From JBFKQC01 sp041627895 (GTDB lineage: Bacteria > Pseudomonadota > Alphaproteobacteria > Rhodobacterales > Rhodobacteraceae): a stretch of 61,404 bases of DNA. A program made the position numbers and the translations under genes. The notes under the pieces were generated by a model. It was not told where the DNA came from. It saw only the letters and a list, made by a program, of their open reading frames with translations, and made no database searches. Location: contig JBFKQC010000016.1 in NCBI GenBank assembly GCA_041627895.1, positions 1 through 61,404 of the forward strand. Reading direction: 5' to 3'. Positions 25,468-36,590 of the stretch are shown here, piece by piece (the first letter of the stretch is position 1; every line of letters begins with the position of its first letter).

Positions 25468-26373
25468 ATGGACTGGGACAAGCTTAGAATATTTCACGCG
25501 GTGGCCGATGCGGGCAGCCTGACCCATGCGGGCGAGACGCTGCACCTCAGCCAGTCGGCCGTGTCGCGCCAGATCAGGGCGCTTGAGGAATCGCTGAACG
25601 CGACGCTGTTTCACCGTCACGCGCGGGGCCTGATTCTCACCGAGCAGGGTGAATTGCTGTTCGACGCGACCAGCGCGATGGTGCGCCGGCTGGACACCGC
25701 CGAGGCGCGGATCCGCGACAGCAAGGAAGAGGCCTTCGGCGAGTTGCGCGTGACCACCACCACCGGCTTCGGCACGCTCTGGCTGGCGCCCCGCCTGCCC
25801 GCGCTCTACGCCAATTACCCCGAGTTGAAGATCGACCTGATGCTCGAGGAACGCGTGCTGGATTTGCCGATGCGCGAGGCCGACGTCGCGATCCGCATGA
25901 AGGAACCCAGCCAGGCGGACCTGATCCGTCGCCGGCTGATGAGCGTGCGGATGCGGCTGTATGCGACGCCCACCTACCTGGCAGAGCACGGCACGCCGAA
26001 GACGATGCACGATCTCGGACGCCACCGGCTGATCTGCCAAAGCCCGACCTCGTTCCAGGTTGCCGCCGGCGCCAGTCTGGTGCAGGAGCTTCTGACCTAC
26101 GACATCCACTCGACGCTGACCGTGAACAACTATTTCGGGGTGCTGCAGGCAGTGCTGAACAACCTCGGGATCGGGGTGCTGCCGGATTACGTGACCGAGG
26201 ATTTCCCGGCGATCACCCGCGTCCTGCCGGACACGGAATCGAACGAGGTGCCGGTGTTCCTCGCCTATCCCGAGGAACTCAGGAATTCCAAGCGCATCGC
26301 CGCATTCCGCGATTTCGTGATGGAAGAGATCATCGCCTATCGCAAAAAGCACAAGCAACAGGAAGATGCCTGA
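25468..26373 (+). CDS. LysR-family transcriptional regulator
   Basis: A 301-residue LysR protein. Start chosen at the ATG at 25468 (MDWDKLRIFHAVADAGSLTH), the standard LysR N-terminus. The helix-turn-helix is about residues 16-45 (GSLTHAGETLHLSQSAVSRQ), a linker helix follows, and the effector domain spans about 90-290. The tail is Lys/Gln rich. It is divergent from the indolepyruvate oxidoreductase gene and is probably its regulator, binding the dyad in the shared promoter. The co-inducer is unknown; an aryl-2-oxoacid or aromatic amino acid is a reasonable guess. Confidence 0.9.
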   Translation: MDWDKLRIFHAVADAGSLTHAGETLHLSQSAVSRQIRALEESLNATLFHRHARGLILTEQGELLFDATSAMVRRLDTAEARIRDSKEEAFGELRVTTTTGFGTLWLAPRLPALYANYPELKIDLMLEERVLDLPMREADVAIRMKEPSQADLIRRRLMSVRMRLYATPTYLAEHGTPKTMHDLGRHRLICQSPTSFQVAAGASLVQELLTYDIHSTLTVNNYFGVLQAVLNNLGIGVLPDYVTEDFPAITRVLPDTESNEVPVFLAYPEELRNSKRIAAFRDFVMEEIIAYRKKHKQQEDA

Positions 26374-26466
26374 ACAGATGCACAGCTATGCATCTTTGGC
26401 ATAGCAGCAATGCACGCGTTTCGGGCTTTCTGCCTTGATCCTTCGCAGTTGCAGCATTAGGTCTGT

Positions 26467-26548
26467 TTCAACGCCAGGGATTGATCTTATCTCCCAACGG
26501 CGTTTACCTCCCTGTTGGACTGGGCCGGGCTTGACCCGGCCCTTTTTT
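26467..26548 (+). ncRNA. suhB/MmgR-type small RNA
   Basis: A short RNA of about 80 nt with two hairpins. Hairpin 1: AACGCC (26470-26475) pairs with GGCGTT (26499-26504), and inside it GGGA (26477-26480) pairs with TCCC (26492-26495). Then comes a single-stranded, anti-Shine-Dalgarno-like ACCTCCCTGTTG. Hairpin 2 is the terminator at 26522-26548. This order, a CUCC-rich linker between a first hairpin and an intrinsic terminator, is how I remember the alphaproteobacterial suhB/mmgR sRNA family. A possible promoter is TTGATC (26435-26440) with a -10 near 26457-26463. The start is estimated. Trans-acting regulation of mRNA translation with Hfq is inferred from the family. Confidence 0.7.
26522..26548 (+). 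terminator. Intrinsic terminator of the small RNA
   Basis: Perfect 8-bp stem GGGCCGGG / CCCGGCCC (26522-26529 and 26535-26542), a 5-nt loop, then six T (26543-26548). It ends the sRNA and would also stop read-through from the lysR gene toward the convergent gene. Confidence 0.92.
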
Positions 26549-26577
26549 CGCCTTCGGCACTTGTCGCTGCAAGGCGA

Positions 26578-28032
26578 TCAGAACCGATGGACAAGCTCTC
26601 CGCCGAACAGGATCGACTGCCCCGGAAAGACCCCGACGCCGCGACATAGGCGGTCAAGCCGGCGCAACAGGTCGCGATAGACCTCCTGGCGGCCCTCCGG
26701 CGCCAGCAAGCCGGCCAACGCGACCGCCTGGTCGAACTCGTCCCGCAAAAGGTGCATCTCGACGGCTGCGCGGATCTCGAAGTCCTCGCCCGCCACCTCG
26801 CCGCCCTGGCGAACCGCCGCCGCCACGGCGATCCAGCGCACCCAGTCGAAACCCGGCGACAGGATGTCCGGGCGTGCCGGGGGCAGCGCCGCCTCGCCGC
26901 GCACATAGGCCCGGGTGGCATCCTTCGCCACCACCCAATCGAACAGATCCTGCGCCCTGCCGCTGAAATGCCGCGCGGTCGTGGGCAAGTCGAACGAGCC
27001 CAGCGTCGCCAGCGTGATCTCTGCGCCGACGTGTCGGATCATCGCGCGGTAGATGTGCAGCCAGGCGATCTCGGCATCCTGGGCGGGACTGATCTCTCCG
27101 GCGTCGACGAGCGCCAGGTAATCCCGGGCAACCAGGTCGAATTCGGCGGAACGCCCGGTCTGGTTGACGCCGATCATCAGGAAATCGACGACCGGATTCC
27201 GGTATGCCGCGCGGAGCACGTTGAACAGCTGCTCGTGCAAGGCCCTTCGTTCTGCATCCAGCGCGGACAGATCCTCGATCGGCGCGGCGTTGTGCAGGGT
27301 CGGCAGACCGTAATTCGTCACCCAACGCGGACCCGCGATGTCGTGCAGCGTCTTGTCGTCGGGATAGCGACCAAGGATCGCCCGGTACGGCCCCAGATCG
27401 GCACGGCTGGACAGCAGCGATGCCGCAAAGACCCGCTCTCCGGCCTGTTCGGCGAGTTCGGCGATGGCCAGCTTGTCATCGTCGGGCAGATCAAGAAGCT
27501 CGAGCACCAGATTGATCGCCGCGGGCCACCTGCCGCGAAACGTCTCGTTGCGCGCCGGATCGGCGCGGACCTGCTGAAGAAGCCGGAAAAACGTTGCGCC
27601 GCCATCGGACAGCACCAGCGCGCGCACGGCCGAATGATCGAGTTCGGCGAACGCGTCCAGCGGCGCGGCGCCGAAATGCCCGAGACCCCGCTCGGCGCCG
27701 AGCCTCGCTATGGCATAGGCCATCTCCAGCGCATCCAGGTCGCGCGGCGCGCGGGCCGCCCCGGCCCGGACCTCGGCGAACTTGGCCAGGCCCTCGTCCG
27801 GCGCCGGCGCGGCATAATGCAGCCAGAAATACACCGCCTCGGTTCCGTAGCGCCCGGGATGAAACCCGGTCAGCGTGTGCCGTTCGCCTAGCGCCCGCTC
27901 TGCCAGCGCGACGATGTCTGCCTCGAAACCGCATGTCTGACCGGACTGGCCGGACTTTGCATGCCCCGGCCCGGCAAGAACGGTTGCCGCTGCCAGTACC
28001 GCCCCGGCCGCCGTCAGAAGAAAGCTGCGCAT
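26578..28032 (-). CDS. Exported protein of unknown function
   Basis: A 484-residue protein. Start chosen at the ATG at 28032, because it opens a clear signal peptide (MRSFLLTAAGAVLAAATVLA, likely cleavage after GHA at residue 25); the open frame continues upstream only as antisense of purL. The mature protein is acidic, alpha-helical and without recognised motifs; the text looks like helical repeats (many A/L-rich 30-40 residue segments). A periplasmic location is predicted. It is divergent from purL and convergent with the sRNA. I do not recognise the family. Confidence 0.8.
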   Translation of the reverse strand: MRSFLLTAAGAVLAAATVLAGPGHAKSGQSGQTCGFEADIVALAERALGERHTLTGFHPGRYGTEAVYFWLHYAAPAPDEGLAKFAEVRAGAARAPRDLDALEMAYAIARLGAERGLGHFGAAPLDAFAELDHSAVRALVLSDGGATFFRLLQQVRADPARNETFRGRWPAAINLVLELLDLPDDDKLAIAELAEQAGERVFAASLLSSRADLGPYRAILGRYPDDKTLHDIAGPRWVTNYGLPTLHNAAPIEDLSALDAERRALHEQLFNVLRAAYRNPVVDFLMIGVNQTGRSAEFDLVARDYLALVDAGEISPAQDAEIAWLHIYRAMIRHVGAEITLATLGSFDLPTTARHFSGRAQDLFDWVVAKDATRAYVRGEAALPPARPDILSPGFDWVRWIAVAAAVRQGGEVAGEDFEIRAAVEMHLLRDEFDQAVALAGLLAPEGRQEVYRDLLRRLDRLCRGVGVFPGQSILFGGELVHRF

Positions 28033-28164
28033 TGCACGCCCCCGGAGATGTCCAATCGTGCCACCATCCCCGGGCCAAGGGAACAAAAACCTTCGGGAAT
28101 GCGCGCAGGTCGCCTTTTCCCCGTGCACGCCATCCCCTAAAAGCCCGGCAAACGGGGGACGAGC

Positions 28165-30324
<2,160 letters not shown>

Positions 30325-30544
30325 TCAATCCTCGTCGCGATCGTCACGCCCCTACTCGGGGCGCAGGCCCGGAAAGGGCGAGGCCCGCGAGCAGACGCTC
30401 CCGGGCCGCATTGGAGAGAGGCGTTGCAGCTTCGGCCCTCGGACACCCCGAAGGGATCGGCTTCGCCGAATCCTGAATGGCGCCCCCGCCCTTGCACGCC
30501 CTGCCCGCGCGGATTACCTGTACCGAAAACCGAGGATATCGCCG

Positions 30545-30787
30545 ATGGCCATGCAGGCGCAGGAAATCGAGGACCTGATCCGCGCCGCCTTTCCGAAGGC
30601 GCAGATCACCATCACCGATCTCGCGGGTGACGGGAATCACTATGCCGCCGAGGTGATCGACGAAAGTTTCCGCGGCCAGAACCGCGTGCAGCAGCAACGC
30701 GCCGTCTACGCCGCGCTCAAGGGCGCGATGGACGGCGCTTCGGGCGACCTGCACGCGCTGGCGCTGACCACAAGGGCGCCCGACTGA
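30545..30787 (+). CDS. BolA/IbaG-family protein
   Basis: An 80-residue BolA-fold protein of normal length. The start is the first ATG of ATG-GCC-ATG at 30545. The conserved core is FPKAQITITDLAGDGNHYAAEVIDESFRG; the His in DGNHY is the position that shares [2Fe-2S] cluster ligation with monothiol glutaredoxins, and the VQQQRAVYAAL helix follows. It lies 58 bp upstream of grxD, and the BolA-Grx partnership in iron sensing and Fe-S trafficking is well established, so the pair probably works together. Confidence 0.93.
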   Translation: MAMQAQEIEDLIRAAFPKAQITITDLAGDGNHYAAEVIDESFRGQNRVQQQRAVYAALKGAMDGASGDLHALALTTRAPD

Positions 30788-30845
30788 TGCCGGCCGCCCG
30801 CGTCGTATCCGCCGCGCGCAGCGGCTCGAGAAAGGAACCCGAGGA

Positions 30846-31205
30846 ATGACCGTCCAGGACCAGATCAAGGACACCGTCACGCAGAACGACGTGGTGCTTT
30901 ACATGAAGGGCACCAAGGCGATGCCGCAATGCGGCTTCTCCTCTCGCGTCGCGGGCGTGCTGAACTACATGGGCGTCGAGTACAGCGACATCGACGTTCT
31001 GGCCGACGAAAACATCCGTCAGGGCATCAAGGACTATTCCGACTGGCCGACGATCCCGCAGCTTTACGTCAAGGGCGAGTTTGTCGGCGGCTGCGACATC
31101 ATCACCGAGATGACGCTGTCGGGCGAACTGGATCAGCTTTTCGACCGGAACGGCATCGCCTACGACAAGGACGCCGCCGAGAAGATCCGCGAGGCCAACG
31201 CCTAG
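30846..31205 (+). CDS. grxD: Monothiol glutaredoxin (Grx4 type)
   Basis: A 119-residue CGFS glutaredoxin. MKGTKAMPQCGFSSRV places the active-site CGFS at residues 29-32; the WPTIPQLYVKGEFVGGCDII block is the glutathione-binding loop. Proteins of this type hold a glutathione-ligated [2Fe-2S] cluster and pass it on, often with BolA. A strong AGAAAGGA ribosome-binding site precedes the ATG. It follows the bolA-like gene on the same strand. Confidence 0.96.
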   Translation: MTVQDQIKDTVTQNDVVLYMKGTKAMPQCGFSSRVAGVLNYMGVEYSDIDVLADENIRQGIKDYSDWPTIPQLYVKGEFVGGCDIITEMTLSGELDQLFDRNGIAYDKDAAEKIREANA

Positions 31206-31251
31206 GGCGATTTCCCGCGAAACCGCCAGGGCGAAGCGTCGCGCAAATGCC

Positions 31252-31650
31252 TTAGGCGCTCGCCCCGGTCTCCTCGACCTTCGCGGCCAGTGCCTCGGCC
31301 CGCGCGGCGATCTCGGCCAGGCTGTCGGCCACGCCGTCGGGTAGCACGGGCACCTCGATGCGCTGCGGCGCGGGCGCCGGCGCGGAGCGCAGCGCATTGA
31401 CCTGGCTTTCAAGCGCATCCGCCCGGCCCTGAACCTCGCGCAGCTGTTCTTCGATGCCCGCCGCCTTGTCGGCCAGCATCAGCCCGGCCATCAACAGCAT
31501 CCGCGCCTCGGGCAGCCGCCCGATCTGCGCGGTCAGCGCCGTGGCCTCGGTGTCCAGCATGCCGGCGGCGGCCTGCAGGAAGTGCTCCTCGCCCTCCTGG
31601 CAGGCGACCTCGAACTCGCGCCCGCCGATGGAAATCTTGACCTCAGGCAT
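31252..31650 (-). CDS. zapA: Cell division protein ZapA-like
   Basis: A 132-residue ZapA. Start chosen at the ATG at 31650 (MPEVKISIGGREFEVACQEGEE), matching the family N-terminus. The globular head is about residues 1-45 and a long helix follows (ADKAAGIEEQLREVQGRADALESQVNAL in family position). The C-terminal part after about residue 85 is an Ala/Pro-rich linker plus a second helix, a little longer than E. coli ZapA (109 residues). ZapA cross-links FtsZ filaments at the division site. It overlaps the upstream coiled-coil gene by 8 bp. Confidence 0.88.
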   Translation of the reverse strand: MPEVKISIGGREFEVACQEGEEHFLQAAAGMLDTEATALTAQIGRLPEARMLLMAGLMLADKAAGIEEQLREVQGRADALESQVNALRSAPAPAPQRIEVPVLPDGVADSLAEIAARAEALAAKVEETGASA

Positions 31651-32152
31651 TGCCGGCCCCCTCAAGTTGCGGCTCCAATGCGCCGAGTATCTCGTTCAGC
31701 TCGCGCCGGTCGGCGTCGCGCACGCTGCGCAGGCCCTCGATCTCGGTCTGCATCGCGTGGTTGATCAGCTGCGGCTCGATCACACCATTCGCCGCCGCCT
31801 CGCGCAACGTGCCGATCGCCGCCTGCAGATGCTCGTTCATCCGGCGCAGGCTTGCCACCTCGTTCCGGGCCTCGACCGCGCCGGCATTCGCCGCCTCGGC
31901 GTCGCCGCGCAGCGCCTCCAGTTCGGCCTGCACCTCGCCGATCCGCTTGTCTTGCTGATCGTGCAGCGCGCGCACCCGCTCTTCGAGCTGGGCGTTCGCC
32001 ACGCGCTCGGCCTCGAGCGCCTCGCGCAACTCGGCAAGCTCGCCCTCGTCCGCCGCAGGTGCCGCCGCCCCGGCCGCGAGCCCGTCCAGCCCCGCGCCGA
32101 TCCGGTCCAGCGCGGCCGTAATCCGCTGCTCCAGTTCACTGATATCGGTCAT
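31643..32152 (-). CDS. Coiled-coil protein encoded with zapA
   Basis: A 169-residue, almost wholly alpha-helical protein with heptad-like character, especially residues 45-130 (AELREALEAERVANAQLEERV and following). Start chosen at MTDISELEQRI (ATG at 32152); a few upstream codons are also open. It has no membrane segment. Its stop lies inside the zapA start region (8-bp overlap), so the two are made together; a structural partner of ZapA at the division ring is a reasonable inference. It is divergent from tkt, 205 bp away. Confidence 0.8.
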   Translation of the reverse strand: MTDISELEQRITAALDRIGAGLDGLAAGAAAPAADEGELAELREALEAERVANAQLEERVRALHDQQDKRIGEVQAELEALRGDAEAANAGAVEARNEVASLRRMNEHLQAAIGTLREAAANGVIEPQLINHAMQTEIEGLRSVRDADRRELNEILGALEPQLEGAGNA

Positions 32153-32357
32153 CCGCCTCTCCTCGTCCGTCCCTGGCCGTTGGCACCGCGCCACCGCGCC
32201 GGGACGGTTCGAATCACGTCCCCTGTCGAATTCCGGGGATATTAGCCAACCGCCGCAGGAAATGCGCCCCCTTCCGCCCCAATAGCTTATGGGGACTGCT
32301 TGAACTTCGCTCGCTGGCTGGTATCACCCCGCGGAACTGGCCATTTCAACGAGGGAC

Positions 32358-34391
32358 ATGCGCGCCGTGGAAATCTCCGAGCTGAAACAGAAGCACCCCG
32401 ACCACTGGATGCGCGCCGCTGCGATCCGCACGCTGGCGATGGACGCCGTCGCCGCCGCCAATTCCGGCCACACGGGTATGCCGATGGGCATGGCCGACGT
32501 TGCCACGGTGCTGTTCGACAAGCATCTGAAGTTCGACGCCTCGGCGCCCGACTGGCCGGACCGCGACCGCTTCATCCTCAGTGCCGGGCACGGCTCGATG
32601 CTGCTCTACTCGCTGCTCTATCTCACCGGCCATGCCGACATGACGCTGGATCAGCTCAGGAACTTCCGCCAACTCGGCTCGATCACCGCCGGCCACCCGG
32701 AATACGGCCACGCCAAGGGGGTCGAGACCACGACCGGCCCGCTCGGCCAGGGCTTCGCCAACTCGGTCGGGTTCGCCATCGCCGAAGAAATCCTGCGCGC
32801 GCGCTACGGAAAGAAGCTCGTCGATCACCACACCTACGTGATCGCCGGCGACGGCTGCCTGATGGAGGGTGTCAGCCAGGAGGCGCTGACGCTCGCCGGG
32901 CGGCAGAAACTGGGCCGGCTGATCCTGTTCTGGGACAACAACAACATCACCATCGACGGCACCGTCGACATGGCCGATGCCACCGACCAGGTGAAGCGGT
33001 TCGAGGCGTCCGGCTGGCACGTGCAGGCCATCGACGGCCACGATCCCGACGCGATCGACGCCGCGATCACCGCCGCGAAGGCCAGCAACAAGCCCTCGAT
33101 GATCGCCTGCACCACCCATATCGGCCTTGGCCACCCGATGCAGGACACCGCCAAGGCGCATGGCGCGCTGACCGACGCCGGCCAGATCGCCGAGACCAAG
33201 CGGCTGTACGGCTGGGATCACGACGCCTTTACCATCCCCGCCGACATCAAGGCGCAGTGGCAGGAAATCGGCCTGCGCGGCACCGGCGCCCGCGTCGCCT
33301 GGGAGGAGCGCCTGGCGGGGCTGAGCGACAGCCGCCGCGCCCAGTTCGAGCGTGAACAGCAGGGCGGCGTGCCGAAGCGGCTTTCCGCCGCACTGAAGCG
33401 ATTCAAGAAGGACATGTCGGAAACCGCGCCCAAGCTCGCCACCCGTTCGGCCAGCGAAAAGGCGCTGGGCGTGATCAACCCGATCATGCCTGAAACCGTG
33501 GGCGGGTCGGCCGATCTTACCGGCTCGAACAACACCAAGACGCCGGACATGGGGGTCCATGGCCCCGAAGACCGCAAGGGGCGGTATCTGCATTACGGCA
33601 TCCGCGAACACGGCATGGCCGCGGCGATGAACGGGCTGGCGCTGCACGGCGGCGTCAAGGCCTATGGCGGCACCTTCATGGTTTTCACCGACTACGCGCG
33701 CGCCGCGATGCGGCTTTCCGCGCTGATGGGGGTGGCGCCGGTCTATGTATACACCCACGACTCGATCGGCCTGGGCGAGGATGGCCCGACGCACCAGCCG
33801 GTCGAGCATCTGGCGATGCTGCGCGCCACACCGAACATGCTGGTGATCCGTCCCGCGGATGCGGTCGAGACCGCCGAGGCCTGGGAAATCGCGCTGAACC
33901 AGACGGCGGCGCCCACGGTGCTGTCGCTGACCCGGCAGGGCCTGCCGACGGTGCGCAGGGACCACAAAACGAAGAACCTGACCGAGCTTGGCGCCTACGT
34001 TCTGGCCGAGGCCGGGGCCAAGCGCCAGGCCATCCTGATCGCCTCGGGGTCCGAGGTGTCGATTGCGCTGGCGGCGCGCGACATGCTCGAGGCCGAAGGG
34101 ATCGGCACGCGCGTCGTGTCGATGCCGTCGTGGGAACTGTTCGAGCGCCAGGACGAGAAATACCGCCGCCGCGTCCTGCCCGGCGGGCCGGTGCGCGTGG
34201 CGATCGAGGCGGGCGTGCGGATGGGCTGGGACCGCTGGCTTCTGGGCGAGCGCGGCAAGGAGGCCAAGTCGGGCTTCGTCGGGATGCAGAGCTTCGGCGC
34301 CTCGGCCCCGGCGGGCGACCTTTACCGGCATTTCGGCATCACCGCCGAGGCCGCGGCGGACAAGGTCAAGGGGCTGCTCGGCATGGCATAG
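32358..34391 (+). CDS. tkt: Transketolase
   Basis: A 677-residue ThDP enzyme of the pentose phosphate and Calvin-type sugar rearrangements. The ThDP/Mg motif GDGCLMEGVSQEAL lies near residue 163; GHTGMPMGMADV at the N-terminus, HGSM near residue 78 and the pyrimidine-domain RYLHYGIREHGMAAAMNG and YTHDSIGLGEDGPTHQPVE blocks are all intact. The length is standard. It starts 205 bp from the divergent zapA pair, leaving room for a promoter. No linked Calvin genes (cbb) are in the window, so a housekeeping role is likely. Confidence 0.96.
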   Translation: MRAVEISELKQKHPDHWMRAAAIRTLAMDAVAAANSGHTGMPMGMADVATVLFDKHLKFDASAPDWPDRDRFILSAGHGSMLLYSLLYLTGHADMTLDQLRNFRQLGSITAGHPEYGHAKGVETTTGPLGQGFANSVGFAIAEEILRARYGKKLVDHHTYVIAGDGCLMEGVSQEALTLAGRQKLGRLILFWDNNNITIDGTVDMADATDQVKRFEASGWHVQAIDGHDPDAIDAAITAAKASNKPSMIACTTHIGLGHPMQDTAKAHGALTDAGQIAETKRLYGWDHDAFTIPADIKAQWQEIGLRGTGARVAWEERLAGLSDSRRAQFEREQQGGVPKRLSAALKRFKKDMSETAPKLATRSASEKALGVINPIMPETVGGSADLTGSNNTKTPDMGVHGPEDRKGRYLHYGIREHGMAAAMNGLALHGGVKAYGGTFMVFTDYARAAMRLSALMGVAPVYVYTHDSIGLGEDGPTHQPVEHLAMLRATPNMLVIRPADAVETAEAWEIALNQTAAPTVLSLTRQGLPTVRRDHKTKNLTELGAYVLAEAGAKRQAILIASGSEVSIALAARDMLEAEGIGTRVVSMPSWELFERQDEKYRRRVLPGGPVRVAIEAGVRMGWDRWLLGERGKEAKSGFVGMQSFGASAPAGDLYRHFGITAEAAADKVKGLLGMA

Positions 34392-34482
34392 CGCCGGATC
34401 GCGCGGGCTGGCGCTGGCGCGGCTTTGCGACGGGGATCGGGGTGCGGCACCGGACACGCATTGCGCGCGGGGCCGCCCCTAC

Positions 34483-35700
34483 CTACTCCCGCGCCAGATA
34501 CCGGATGCGCCGAAGCTCCGGGAACCCGCGTATCCATAGCCCCGTGACCGCCAGGGTCCCGGCGGCGCCCACCGCCACCGCGGCCACCGGGCCGATCAGC
34601 GCCGCCATCGACCCCGCGCGGAACCCGCCGACCTCGTTCGAGGCGCCGATGAAGACCTGGTTCACCGCATTGACGCGCCCGCGCAGCTCGTCCGGTGTCC
34701 AGAGCTGAACGAGCGTGTTGCGGATGTTGACGCTGATCATGTCGGCGGCGCCCATGCAGGCCAGCATCGCGACCGACAGCCACACCGCCTGCGAGACCGC
34801 GAAGACCAGCGTGAACAGCCCGAAGGCCGCGACCGCGGCAAACATCAGCCCGCCGGCATTGTCGGCGACCGGCCGCGCGATCAGCCAGGCGCCCATGGCG
34901 ATCGCACCCACCGCAGAGGCCGAGCGCAGCATGCCCAGCCCCGCCGGCCCGACCTCGAGCACGTCGCGGGCAAAGACCGGCAACAGCGCCGTGGCACCGC
35001 CCAGCAGCACCGCGAAGAGATCGAGCGAGATCGCGCCCAGCACCACCTTCTCGCGCCAGATATAGCGGATGCCGCCGCTCAGCGCCTGCCATCCCGTGGC
35101 GACCGCCCGCCGGCGGCCCGCCGGTTGCGGGATCGTCAGGATCAGGACGCCCGAGGCCACCAGGAACACCAGCGTGCCGACATAGGCCGCGCCCGGCGCC
35201 AGCCCGTAAAGCAGCCCGCCAGCGACCGGGCCGCAGATCGTCGCGACCTGCGCGCCGGTCGTATTCAGCGCGATGGCCTGCGCCAGCATGTCCGGCGGCA
35301 CCAGGTTCGGTACGATGGCCTGCCGCGCCGGGTTGTAGAAGGCGCGCGCCGTTCCGAAGACCGCAAGCACGGCAAAGACCGGCCCCACGGCGTCGAGACC
35401 GGCGCGGGTGAACCAGAACAGCGCGGCGGCGCAGCTTCCCTGCACGATCAGGCACGCGCCCAGGATTCGGCGCCGCGAAAGGCGGTCGGCGACCATGCCG
35501 GTGATCAGGACCAGAACGAGCGCCGGCGCGAATTGCGTCAGCCCGACCAGGCCCAGGTCGAACGGGTCGCGGGTCAGGTCATAGACCTGCCAGCCGACCG
35601 CAACCGTCTGCATCTGAAAGGCAAGGCCGGTCAGGATCAGCGCCAGCCAGTAGCGCAGGAAGCCCGGATGCCGGAACGCGGCGAAGCGTCCGCCGCTCAT
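34483..35700 (-). CDS. MFS transporter (EntS-like drug/metabolite exporter)
   Basis: A 405-residue major facilitator with 12 predicted transmembrane helices. Start at the ATG at 35700 (MSGGRFAAFRHPGFLRYWLAL). Family features include GLAFQMQTVAVGWQVYDLTRDPF in helix 1, LIVGMVADRLSRRRILGAC-like loop 2-3 (here ITGMVADRLSRRRIL) and NTLVQLWTPDELRGRVNAV. The EntS-like branch exports siderophores or drugs; the substrate here is unknown. It begins 10 bp after the DUF1194 gene on the same strand. Confidence 0.85.
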   Translation of the reverse strand: MSGGRFAAFRHPGFLRYWLALILTGLAFQMQTVAVGWQVYDLTRDPFDLGLVGLTQFAPALVLVLITGMVADRLSRRRILGACLIVQGSCAAALFWFTRAGLDAVGPVFAVLAVFGTARAFYNPARQAIVPNLVPPDMLAQAIALNTTGAQVATICGPVAGGLLYGLAPGAAYVGTLVFLVASGVLILTIPQPAGRRRAVATGWQALSGGIRYIWREKVVLGAISLDLFAVLLGGATALLPVFARDVLEVGPAGLGMLRSASAVGAIAMGAWLIARPVADNAGGLMFAAVAAFGLFTLVFAVSQAVWLSVAMLACMGAADMISVNIRNTLVQLWTPDELRGRVNAVNQVFIGASNEVGGFRAGSMAALIGPVAAVAVGAAGTLAVTGLWIRGFPELRRIRYLARE

Positions 35701-35710
35701 GCCGGTCTCA

Positions 35711-36427
35711 TCAGCGGCGCCACGCCAGGCGCCGGACGGGCACCTGCCCGCTGATCTCCAGCACCAGCTTGCGGCGGACCGCCTCGGCAAAGGCGGCGCG
35801 GTTCGCCGCGGTGACGACGAAGGCGCCGGTGCCGCCGATGATCTGCGCCTCGTAGGCTGCCTCCAGCCCGCCATGGGCGCGGCCCGGATCGTCGGGGCGC
35901 AGGATCGGCAGCGCGTTGATCGTGACGCCGGCGGCCAGCACCGTCTCGCGCGCCGCGGCGATCGCGGGGCCGGAATAGCTGTTCACGCTGTCGCCGGAAA
36001 AGTCGATCACCCGGCGCCAGCCTGTGATGTCGTTCTCTTCGATCTGCCTCAACCCCTCCAGCAGCGCCGCGCCGATCGCGTTGCGCCCGAAGGCCTGGCG
36101 CGGCGGGGCAAGCAGGCGGCGGGCGAAATCCTCGGCCTCCTGCCGCCCCGCGATCCGGGTCCAGCCGACGACGACGGCCTGGTTCGCGGCCCATTCCACG
36201 TAAGTCACGGCGATCGAGCCATAGGCGGTGTTCGCGATCGCGGCCAGCACGTCGGGATGCGTGATCGCGGCGGCGTAGCCCTGGCGCTGGAACGCGATCT
36301 CGCCCTCGTCGATCGAGCCAGAGGCATCGGCCAGCAGTACCAGTTCCAGGTCGGTATCCTGCGCCGCTGCCGCCGCGGCGGCCAGCGCAAGCGCGAAAGT
36401 GGCCGTGGCAAGCCGGGTGATCGCCAT
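35711..36427 (-). CDS. DUF1194 family protein, von Willebrand factor A-like
   Basis: A 238-residue exported protein. Start at the ATG at 36427 (MAITRLATATFALALAAAAAAAQ), giving a signal peptide of about 22 residues. The MIDAS-like metal site LLADASGSIDEGE (about residues 29-41) and the vWA-type RVIDFSGDSVNSY block identify the DUF1194 family, a periplasmic vWA-like domain of unknown function common in alphaproteobacteria. It is followed 10 bp later by the MFS gene and preceded by a gene-free stretch holding a candidate sRNA. Confidence 0.85.
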   Translation of the reverse strand: MAITRLATATFALALAAAAAAAQDTDLELVLLADASGSIDEGEIAFQRQGYAAAITHPDVLAAIANTAYGSIAVTYVEWAANQAVVVGWTRIAGRQEAEDFARRLLAPPRQAFGRNAIGAALLEGLRQIEENDITGWRRVIDFSGDSVNSYSGPAIAAARETVLAAGVTINALPILRPDDPGRAHGGLEAAYEAQIIGGTGAFVVTAANRAAFAEAVRRKLVLEISGQVPVRRLAWRR

Positions 36428-36556
36428 GATATCGCCTCTCGGGGGAACGCTTCGTTTCCGCCAGCTTAGCAGCAGGCGACGCAACGGAAAGGCCCGCGTC
36501 AGCGGCGCGGAAGCAGGCGGCCGGCGGAACCGGGCCTCGGCAAGAAAACGGGTGGC

Positions 36557-36590
36557 AAGAAAAAGCCCCGGCAAACGCGGTTTGCCGGGG
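36557..36590 (-). terminator. Strong intrinsic terminator (minus strand)
   Basis: Perfect 11-bp arms CCCCGGCAAAC and GTTTGCCGGGG (36566-36576 and 36580-36590) with a 3-nt loop. On the minus strand the stem is followed by CTTTTTCTT; on the plus strand only by TCTTCTT. It therefore works best for a minus-strand transcript, yet no ordinary minus-strand gene lies just upstream, which points to the small RNA. Confidence 0.88.

Noticed and set aside
26377..26403. Overlapping dyads GATGCA/TGCATC and TATGC/GCATA just after lysR
   Set aside because: Short AT-rich stems with only three T after the first; could be a weak terminator but cannot be separated from chance.
30347..30363. Hairpin CGCCCC-TACTC-GGGGCG after purL
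   Set aside because: No T-run follows and the downstream bolA-like and grxD genes are probably co-transcribed; not called as a terminator.
32202..32222. tRNA-like T-arm, GGTTCGAATC with flanking GGACG and CGTCC
   Set aside because: No acceptor, D-arm or anticodon arm can be drawn upstream, and the loop is too large; a chance resemblance between zapA partner and tkt genes.
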